Assembly: GCA_937884685.1 (NCBI GenBank)
Contig: CAKZYM010000345.1
Span: 1 to 6,256 of the forward strand
Direction of reading: 5' to 3'
DNA: 6,256 nt
Source: an uncultured Calothrix sp.
Lineage (GTDB): Bacteria; Cyanobacteriota; Cyanobacteriia; Cyanobacteriales; Nostocaceae
A program made the position numbers and the translations under genes. Below, in pieces: positions 1-4,898 of this stretch. The notes below the pieces were generated by a model. The model was not told the DNA's origin. It saw only the letters and a program-made list of their open reading frames with translations, and searched no databases. Every line of letters starts with the position of its first letter. Position 1 is the first letter of the stretch.

Positions 1-79
1 AAATATTATTTTTATTAGTTCATTATTTATCATATTATTCTATTTATTAAATTCCTTTTTTTTCTTACTGTATATATTT

Positions 80-1366
80 TTATTGATCTGCTTCCTCTGC
101 TCTCTCTGCTGCCCTTGCTCTAAAAACTTCTGCTGTTTCCTCAACCTTCTTCCAATAACCTTGAGCAATACTTTCCCCAGTTACCCAAATTTCTCCGACT
201 TGATTTTCACCACAAACTAACAAATCATCTGGGTTAACTATGACAACTTCCGCTGCAAATTTACCACAACTAACTATTGCGGTAGTTTCAGATAAATTTT
301 CCTTTATATCAATTTGATTTTGAGCTAAAGATTTTGTATCAACACGAATAACTTTAGGTAACGTTGTTTTACTACTACCACTAACAAATAAAGTTGCTTC
401 CGCTAAACCATAACAAGGTAAAAATGCTTCCTTACGAAATCCACACTCACCAAATACTTCTGCAAATCTCTCTAAAGTATCAACACGAATCGGTTCTGCT
501 CCACAAAAAGCGACTTCCCAAGAACTTAAATCTAAATTCGCTCGCTGTTCTGCTGTAATTTTCTGTAAACAAGCTTCGTAAGCAAAGTTTGGTCCTCCAC
601 TGGTTGTAGCTTTGTAACGAGAAATAGCTGATAACCAACGCAATGGTTTTTGGACGAACATTACCGGAGCCATCAAAACCACGGGAAAACCACTATATAG
701 AGGCTGAATTACTCCACCAATTAATCCCATATCATGATAAGGTGGCAGCCAAATCATCCCTTTACTTTGAGGTGAATGTCCAAAACTTTGATTGATTAAA
801 GCTGAATTATGCAACAAATTACCATGACTCACCATCACACCTTTGGGATTTCCAGTAGAACCAGATGTATACTGCAAAAAAGCCAAAGTATCCCTGTGAA
901 TATTTGGTTTTTTCCAACCTTTTTCTAAATTTTGATATATTTCAGCTAAATTATCCGTAGCAATCGTGTATTTTAAAGAAAATGAATCGTTTAATAAAGA
1001 TTGAGTGGTAAGAATAATTTGAGCTTCAGCATCTGCTGCAATCGATTTTACCCTTAGTAAATTTTGCCCTTTTCTGGGTGGATAAACTGGAACTGCAATT
1101 ACACCTGCATACAAACATCCCAAAAAAGCTGCAATAAATTCCAATCCCGGTGAATATAATAATAATGCTCGCTCTCCTACCAAATTCAAACTTTGAAGAT
1201 GAGCAGCAATTAATCGCGCTTTTGTATCTAGCTGTTGATAAGTAAGCGAAATTTCCTGACTTTCACCATCTGTCAGAAATGTATAACCTTTTAGTGAGGG
1301 TTGATGATTTGAGCGATACTGCATCAAATCAACTACTGTAGAAAATGAGGGAGAATTTGTAAGCAT
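80..1366 (-). CDS. Fatty acyl-AMP ligase (FAAL)-type adenylating enzyme, C-terminally truncated
   Basis: FAALs activate a fatty acid with ATP to an acyl-adenylate and pass it to an acyl carrier protein, starting lipopeptide or polyketide synthesis in the cytoplasm. The 428-residue product opens with a typical FAAL N-terminus (FSTVVDLMQYR at 8-18). It carries the ATP-binding P-loop YTSGSTGNPKGV (166-177), LPPYHDMGLIGG (207-218), the AFCGAEPIR segment (286-294), the A5-like CYGLAEATLFVSG (318-330) and GEIWVTGESIAQGYW (391-405). The PPYHDMGL and CYGLAEATLFVSG forms favour FAAL over an ordinary acyl-CoA ligase. Complete FAALs are usually about 570-600 residues. This one stops soon after GYW, so the TGDLG motif, the hinge and the C-terminal lid with its catalytic lysine are absent. 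The last 12 or so residues (RARAAERAEEAD) come from a 9-bp tandem repeat. The ATG at 1366 is preferred because homologous sequence begins within ten residues; no clear Shine-Dalgarno sequence precedes it. It is transcribed away from the receptor gene. It may be a decaying gene, or a split enzyme completed beyond the window edge. Confidence 0.85.
   Translation of the reverse strand: MLTNSPSFSTVVDLMQYRSNHQPSLKGYTFLTDGESQEISLTYQQLDTKARLIAAHLQSLNLVGERALLLYSPGLEFIAAFLGCLYAGVIAVPVYPPRKGQNLLRVKSIAADAEAQIILTTQSLLNDSFSLKYTIATDNLAEIYQNLEKGWKKPNIHRDTLAFLQYTSGSTGNPKGVMVSHGNLLHNSALINQSFGHSPQSKGMIWLPPYHDMGLIGGVIQPLYSGFPVVLMAPVMFVQKPLRWLSAISRYKATTSGGPNFAYEACLQKITAEQRANLDLSSWEVAFCGAEPIRVDTLERFAEVFGECGFRKEAFLPCYGLAEATLFVSGSSKTTLPKVIRVDTKSLAQNQIDIKENLSETTAIVSCGKFAAEVVIVNPDDLLVCGENQVGEIWVTGESIAQGYWKKVEETAEVFRARAAERAEEADQ
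87..122. repeat. 9-bp tandem repeat forming the 3' end of the FAAL gene
   Basis: There are four consecutive 9-bp units on the plus strand: TCTGCTTCC, TCTGCTCTC, TCTGCTGCC and the degenerate CTTGCTCTA. Read on the minus strand they encode the triplet-patterned tail R-A-R, A-A-E, R-A-E, E-A-D, followed by Q and a TAA stop at 80-82. The tail does not resemble the ANL-family sequence expected here, so the repeat probably replaced or interrupted the original 3' part of the gene. Confidence 0.75.
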
Positions 1367-1380
1367 AGGTGAAAATTTAA

Positions 1381-1400
1381 AAATCGATAAATTTCGATTT
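1381..1400. promoter_or_regulatory. Inverted repeat just upstream of the FAAL start
   Basis: Perfect 7-bp arms AAATCGA (1381-1387) and TCGATTT (1394-1400) flank a 6-nt centre. The element lies 14 bp upstream of the FAAL ATG, in its 5' leader or at its promoter. It could be a repressor operator or a small RNA hairpin near the ribosome-binding region. No regulator family is recognised from the motif. Confidence 0.35.
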
Positions 1401-1464
1401 CCAATTAATAAAAATTATTCTTAATAAATTCTTGTATGCGTGTACTGAATCGTTATAATACAGC

Positions 1465-1478
1465 TTTTACATGTAAAA
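1465..1478. promoter_or_regulatory. Perfect 14-bp palindrome TTTTACATGTAAAA
   Basis: TTTTACA is followed directly by its reverse complement TGTAAAA. The palindrome lies 98 bp upstream of the FAAL start and next to a TATAAT hexamer (1454-1459, plus strand). A symmetric site of this length is typical of a dimeric regulator operator. It does not match the NtcA GTA-N8-TAC consensus and is not a convincing Fur box, so the regulator is unknown. Confidence 0.4.
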
Positions 1479-1644
1479 ATGCGTAAACGACAATACAATA
1501 CTATTTAGTATCTATTTTTTAGTTACTACTTAACGACTCATAGCAAATTATAAATCGATAAAATTATAAGTAATTGTTACGAAAAAATATAGTTTTATAA
1601 AGCAGCAAAGAATACTTTTTCACACTGAAATTAGTAATTCCTTA

Positions 1645-1661
1645 ATTTAGTATAACTAAAT
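1645..1661. promoter_or_regulatory. 17-bp dyad ATTTAGT-ATA-ACTAAAT
   Basis: Perfect 7-bp arms flank a 3-bp centre in the middle of the divergent region. The left arm plus centre, ATTTAGTAT, occurs again at 1503-1511, where it forms a shorter imperfect dyad with an upstream ATACT (1498-1502). Two related copies between divergent promoters fit a shared operator, although AT-rich DNA produces such dyads by chance. Confidence 0.35.
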
Positions 1662-1874
1662 ATATCTGCTAATTGCCTTTTTATGCAACTATTGTTGATA
1701 AGCTTTTTGAAGCAATTTTTTTGGAAAGGATTGTTAATTATGGTCTCTAATAAAGAATAAGAGAGGGTTATTTAATATCGTGTAAAAATTTAGAAGCTAC
1801 TCCAATCAAATGTTTGACTAAGAAAAATTATGACTAAAGTATTAAAAATCCCATCAAAATATAAAATTTAATCT

Positions 1875-1884
1875 ATCTTAGGGT
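1875..1884. repeat. Direct repeat ATCTTAGGGT, copy 1
   Basis: This exact 10-bp sequence recurs at 1959-1968, 84 bp away, which is close to eight helical turns. This copy ends 6 bp upstream of the possible receptor -35 box TTGACT. Its G-rich end stands out in otherwise very AT-rich DNA. Confidence 0.45.
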
Positions 1885-1890
1885 GCAAGA

Positions 1891-1920
1891 TTGACTACAA
1901 CTAGCCGATATTAGTAAATT
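1891..1920 (+). promoter_or_regulatory. Possible sigma-70-type promoter for the receptor gene
   Basis: TTGACT (1891-1896, 5 of 6 matches to TTGACA) is followed after 18 nt by TAAATT (1915-1920, 4 of 6 matches to TATAAT). This would give a leader of about 110 nt before the receptor start. TATGAT at 1939-1944 is a better -10 hexamer but lacks a good -35. The strong -35 and its place between the two ATCTTAGGGT copies are the main support; the weak -10 keeps confidence low. Confidence 0.3.
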
Positions 1921-1958
1921 ATTTAACTAAATTAATTATATGATTCTGATTTTAGTGC

Positions 1959-1968
1959 ATCTTAGGGT
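1959..1968. repeat. Direct repeat ATCTTAGGGT, copy 2
   Basis: This is the second exact copy of the 10-bp motif at 1875-1884. It lies 67 bp upstream of the receptor start codon, downstream of the proposed promoter and therefore probably in the 5' leader. Confidence 0.45.
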
Positions 1969-2023
1969 CTGGAATAAATGAGGACTGACGACCAAAAATT
2001 CTACAGAGTAAATGTTAAGTTTT

Positions 2024-2028
2024 GAGGA
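2024..2028 (+). promoter_or_regulatory. Shine-Dalgarno sequence GAGGA that decides the receptor start
   Basis: GAGGA lies 7 nt before the ATG at 2036, an ideal spacing. The in-frame ATG at 2012 has no comparable site and would put eight extra, partly acidic residues (MLSFEDIA) before an otherwise standard signal peptide. The ATG at 2036 is therefore chosen. Confidence 0.75.
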
Positions 2029-2035
2029 TATTGCC

Positions 2036-4702
2036 ATGAAGCAACAGTTATTTCTTATCAATGTATGGCTTGTAAGTACGATTAGTATACTAGCTGTTGC
2101 TCCTGCATGGGCGAAGGAAAAAACAGAAATAGCCTCCAACCCAGTTTTCGATTCTCGGTTGATTGCTCAATCTACTACTCCTACGAGTAATATTGCTAAA
2201 ATTACGGCTGTAGAGCTTTACGAGACAGATGCAGGTTTAGAAGTAGTTCTTAAAACAGCAAATCCACAGTTATTAAAGCCTGGAAAAACTAATATTGTTG
2301 AAAATTCAGTTATTACCGATATTCCGAATGCAGTATTAGAATTACCCCAAGGTAATCAATATCAGTTAGCTAATCCCCTCGCAGGAATTAGTTCAGTTAA
2401 GGTAACAAATATTGATGGTAATGGTGTCCGTGTCGAGATTATAGGACAAACTGCACCTCCTGCTTCAGCAGCACCCAGAACTCAAGGACAGGAATTTATT
2501 TTAGGAGTTTCCCCGGTTGCAGGAAATAATGCTCAAACCACACCGGAACAACCTTCTACCCCTCAAGAAAATAATAATCAGACAACACAACAGCCAACAC
2601 AGCCAACACAGCCAACACAGCCAACACAGCCAACACAGCCAACACAGTCAGCAGAAGATGATGTAATTGAACTAGTGGTTACGGGTAGCGCACCTACAAG
2701 GTATCGGATTATAGAATCTTCTGTGGGAACGAGAACCGACACCCCAGTTATTAACGTACCCCAATCAATTCAAGCGATTCCTGATGAAGTACTTGACGAG
2801 CAGGGGGTCACAAATTTAGGAGATGCAATACGTAATAGTGCGGGTGTAACAACAGGTCGTGTAGCTTCCGATGCTCCATCTATTACCCCCGTAATTCGCG
2901 GATTTGAAAGTAAGAATACCCTGAGAAATGGTTTGCGAGATACGACTTTAGGAACTCTTTCAGAAATTACTAATGTGGAAAGAATCGAGGTTCTTAAAGG
3001 TCCAGCATCAGTTTTATTCGGACAAGGTGACTTGGGTGGAACTGTAAACTTAATTACCAAAGTACCATTAAACGAACCTTCATATAAATTTGATTTTCAA
3101 GCCGGTCAATTCGGTTTGTATCGTCCTTCTATTGATATTACAGGACCTTTAGGTAATAGAAGCGATTCTCCTGCATATCGTTTAACAAGTTCTTATCAAT
3201 GGTCGGATAGCTTTAGAGATTTTGAAGAAAGACGTACATTCTTTGTATCTCCAGTCCTCAAGCTAATTAATTCTGATAAGACCCAATTAATCGCAGAATT
3301 AGAACATCTTACATACAACACTACCGGAAGTGCGCCAGAATTACCTGCTTTAGGAACAGTAATAGATAATTCCGAAGGGGAAGTTGATTCTAGCGCTAAC
3401 TTAGGAGAACCATCGCTTTCTGAAAATGAAAGTAGAGCAACTCGCTGGGGTTATCGATTCAAGCATGATTTTAGCGATAACTTAAAATTTACCAACGAAT
3501 TGCTGGTTTCTAATGTAGATGTTCCCAGAAGTGACTTTGTACTCCCCACAACTCTCGGAGGTGATAATCGCACTTTAAACCGGATTCTCGTAGAAAATCC
3601 CAACGAATTAAGTAGCTTGAATCTCAACACCAGTTTAGCTGGAAAATTTGCTACAGGAAACATCAAGCACGAACTGCTTTTTGGTGTAGAAGTGTCGCGA
3701 GATACATTTGAAGACAGACTTGATATTAATGGACTTGCTCCAATTGATATTTTCAATCCTGAATACTCAGAACAAATCTTCAACGACCTTGGAACTTTTG
3801 AAAATACCAAAACTGAAACAAATTCTATCGGCTTTTATCTTCAAGACCAAATTTCACTATCAGACCAATGGATTGTAGTATTGGGTGGACGCTTTGATAT
3901 TGCAGACCAAACTTATGAAGACCGTAGAGCACCAAATAACAGTTTTGAGCGTACAGACGAAGCTTTCAGTCCTCGTGCGGGTATCGTTTATAAACCAGCA
4001 GAAAATATATCCTTCTATGGTAGTTATACCCGGTCATTTAAACCTGTAATTGGACAAGAAGTTTTCTTAGACCCAGTAACTTCTGAAAGAATTGAAGGTG
4101 ACCCATTTGAACCAGAAATAGGTACGCAATATGAAATTGGTGTCAAAGCCGATTTATTAGACAATAAACTTTCCACCACACTTGCACTATTCCATTTAGA
4201 ACGGACAAACGTAATCGAAGAATCAGCAAGAGGTCAGATAGGTTCCGAGCAAACCGGAAAACAGCGCTCTCAAGGAGTAGAAGTCAGCTTAGTTGGTGAA
4301 ATTACCCCAGAATGGAATATTATAGCCAGTTATGCTTATACAGATGCAATAATTTCTGAAGACGATGTTTTACCAGAAGGAAACTTCTTACGTAACGTCC
4401 CCGAACACGCTGCTAGCTTGTGGACTACCTATCAAATCAAATCCGGAAACCTGCGGGGTTGGGGATTAGGCTTAGGATTATATTACGTCGGAGAACGTCA
4501 AGGTGATTTAAATAACAGCTTTAGCTTACCCAGCTACCTACGAACAGACGCATCCTTATTTTACAGACGCAGCAACTTATCTGCATCATTAAACTTCCAA
4601 AACCTATTCGACGTAAACTATTACCAAGGTGCGCGAAACGACCTAAGAGTCATACCTGGCGCTCCTTTCACAGTTTTCGGAAAAGTCTCAGTTGAATTTT
4701 AG
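2036..4702 (+). CDS. TonB-dependent siderophore-type outer-membrane receptor with AMIN domain
   Basis: The 888-residue protein is predicted to import a ferric siderophore across the outer membrane using TonB/ExbB/ExbD energy. It begins with a signal peptide (1-26) ending APAWA. An AMIN-like beta domain follows (about 53-138, ITAVELYETDAGLEVVLKT near its start); AMIN domains are associated with peptidoglycan and are frequent in cyanobacterial receptors. Next comes a Q/T/P-rich linker with six QPT units (186-203), then a TonB-box-like DDVIELVVTG (208-217). The plug (about 222-342) contains VPQSIQAIPDEVL and VERIEVLKGPASVLFGQGDLGG. The 22-strand-type barrel ends in VSVEF with the terminal phenylalanine typical of outer-membrane proteins. 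Length and domain order look complete. The PGAPFTVFGKVSVEF ending fits the siderophore-receptor subfamily; the exact ligand cannot be read. The exporter follows on the same strand, which supports a role in siderophore traffic. No clear Fur box was seen upstream, although iron control is likely. Confidence 0.93.
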   Translation: MKQQLFLINVWLVSTISILAVAPAWAKEKTEIASNPVFDSRLIAQSTTPTSNIAKITAVELYETDAGLEVVLKTANPQLLKPGKTNIVENSVITDIPNAVLELPQGNQYQLANPLAGISSVKVTNIDGNGVRVEIIGQTAPPASAAPRTQGQEFILGVSPVAGNNAQTTPEQPSTPQENNNQTTQQPTQPTQPTQPTQPTQPTQSAEDDVIELVVTGSAPTRYRIIESSVGTRTDTPVINVPQSIQAIPDEVLDEQGVTNLGDAIRNSAGVTTGRVASDAPSITPVIRGFESKNTLRNGLRDTTLGTLSEITNVERIEVLKGPASVLFGQGDLGGTVNLITKVPLNEPSYKFDFQAGQFGLYRPSIDITGPLGNRSDSPAYRLTSSYQWSDSFRDFEERRTFFVSPVLKLINSDKTQLIAELEHLTYNTTGSAPELPALGTVIDNSEGEVDSSANLGEPSLSENESRATRWGYRFKHDFSDNLKFTNELLVSNVDVPRSDFVLPTTLGGDNRTLNRILVENPNELSSLNLNTSLAGKFATGNIKHELLFGVEVSRDTFEDRLDINGLAPIDIFNPEYSEQIFNDLGTFENTKTETNSIGFYLQDQISLSDQWIVVLGGRFDIADQTYEDRRAPNNSFERTDEAFSPRAGIVYKPAENISFYGSYTRSFKPVIGQEVFLDPVTSERIEGDPFEPEIGTQYEIGVKADLLDNKLSTTLALFHLERTNVIEESARGQIGSEQTGKQRSQGVEVSLVGEITPEWNIIASYAYTDAIISEDDVLPEGNFLRNVPEHAASLWTTYQIKSGNLRGWGLGLGLYYVGERQGDLNNSFSLPSYLRTDASLFYRRSNLSASLNFQNLFDVNYYQGARNDLRVIPGAPFTVFGKVSVEF
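2591..2644 (+). repeat. Six perfect 9-bp repeats (CAGCCAACA) encoding (QPT)6
   Basis: Six identical in-frame CAGCCAACA units encode the QPT linker between the AMIN domain and the TonB box. Exact identity at the DNA level, including third codon positions, suggests recent slippage expansion. Copy number could vary between strains without breaking the frame and would change the reach of the N-terminal arm across the periplasm. Confidence 0.9.
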
Positions 4703-4780
4703 ATTTTGGATTTTGGATTGGTAATTGGTAATTGGTAATTGGTAGTTGGTAATTGGTAATTGGTAATTGGTAATTGGTAG
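4702..4780. repeat. Heptamer tandem array, GGTAATT family
   Basis: Starting at the last base of the receptor stop codon, two GATTTTG heptamers (4702-4715) lead into eight full GGTAATT units (4720-4775, one changed to GGTAGTT) and a partial GGTAG (4776-4780). The 7-bp unit and intergenic position match the STRR class of short tandem repeats in heterocystous cyanobacteria. No separate rho-independent terminator is seen after the receptor gene. Confidence 0.9.
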
Positions 4781-4844
4781 CTCTTACTTCTTACTTCTTA
4801 CTTCTTACTTCTTACTTCTTACTTCTTACTTGCTACTTGCTACT
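4720..4844 (+). other. Potential periodic hairpin formed by the two heptamer arrays
   Basis: The arrays are symmetric about position 4782. GGTAG (4776-4780) can pair with TTACT (4784-4788) across a CTC loop. Each earlier GGTAA or GGTAG core then meets a TTACT core every 7 nt: 4769-4773 with 4791-4795, and so on out to 4734-4738 with 4826-4830. This gives seven blocks of 5 bp (including G-U pairs) separated by 2x2 internal loops, plus two outer 4-bp blocks. In RNA it could mark the receptor mRNA 3' end or attenuate read-through into the exporter. Function is inferred; the register is seen directly. Confidence 0.5.
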
Positions 4845-4895
4845 TGCTACTTGCTACTTGCTACTTGCTACTTCTTACTTCTTACTTCTTACTTC
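4784..4895. repeat. Heptamer tandem array, TTACTTC/CTACTTG family, 16 units
   Basis: Sixteen uninterrupted 7-bp units are arranged in blocks: six TTACTTC, one TTACTTG, five CTACTTG, one CTACTTC and three TTACTTC. The transitional units at the block borders suggest point mutation followed by local expansion. The array ends 3 bp before the exporter ATG, separated only by TAA. It is only 3 bp from the GGTAATT array, whose core is complementary to the TTACT core. Confidence 0.92.
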
Positions 4896-4898
4896 TAA

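Larger units (their letters stand above)
1367..2035. other. AT-rich divergent intergenic region, no gene recognised
   Basis: About 670 bp separate the divergent FAAL and receptor start codons. The longest small reading frames seen by eye here (for example ATG at 1829, 13 codons) have no ribosome-binding site or recognisable product. No AraC/PchR-type regulator, tRNA or cobalamin-riboswitch core is apparent. The region should hold both promoters. It contains several dyads and direct repeats listed separately. The short motif TGACTA recurs at 1815, 1831 and 1892, the last copy overlapping a possible -35 box. TTAGT or its complement ACTAA also recurs, which suggests a cluster of protein-binding sites but could reflect base composition. 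Confidence 0.6.

Noticed and set aside
1401..1430. AT-rich stretch resembling a Fur box (AAAATTATTCTTAATAAAT)
   Set aside because: Iron control is plausible, but the stretch lacks the symmetric GATAAT/ATTATC core and the whole spacer is AT-rich, so the match is not convincing.
1850..2011. Cobalamin riboswitch upstream of the TonB receptor
   Set aside because: No B12-box-like conserved core (such as GCCACTG) is visible, and the leader is too AT-rich and unstructured.
2012..2035. Upstream receptor start at ATG 2012
   Set aside because: The GAGGA at 2024-2028 lies downstream of it and fits the ATG at 2036; the added MLSFEDIA would spoil a standard signal peptide.
1936..2139. Minus-strand 67-codon reading frame across the receptor start
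   Set aside because: It overlaps the receptor ribosome-binding site and signal-peptide codons on the opposite strand and has no recognisable product.
2770..3060. Minus-strand 96-codon reading frame inside the receptor gene
   Set aside because: It lies wholly antisense to the conserved plug domain; its composition is that of a reverse-strand shadow.
3451..3810. Minus-strand 119-codon reading frame inside the receptor barrel
   Set aside because: It is antisense to well-supported barrel sequence, serine/leucine-rich, with no recognisable domain.
4720..4895. CRISPR array
   Set aside because: The units are contiguous 7-bp repeats with no spacers of 30-40 bp, so this is an STRR-type microsatellite.
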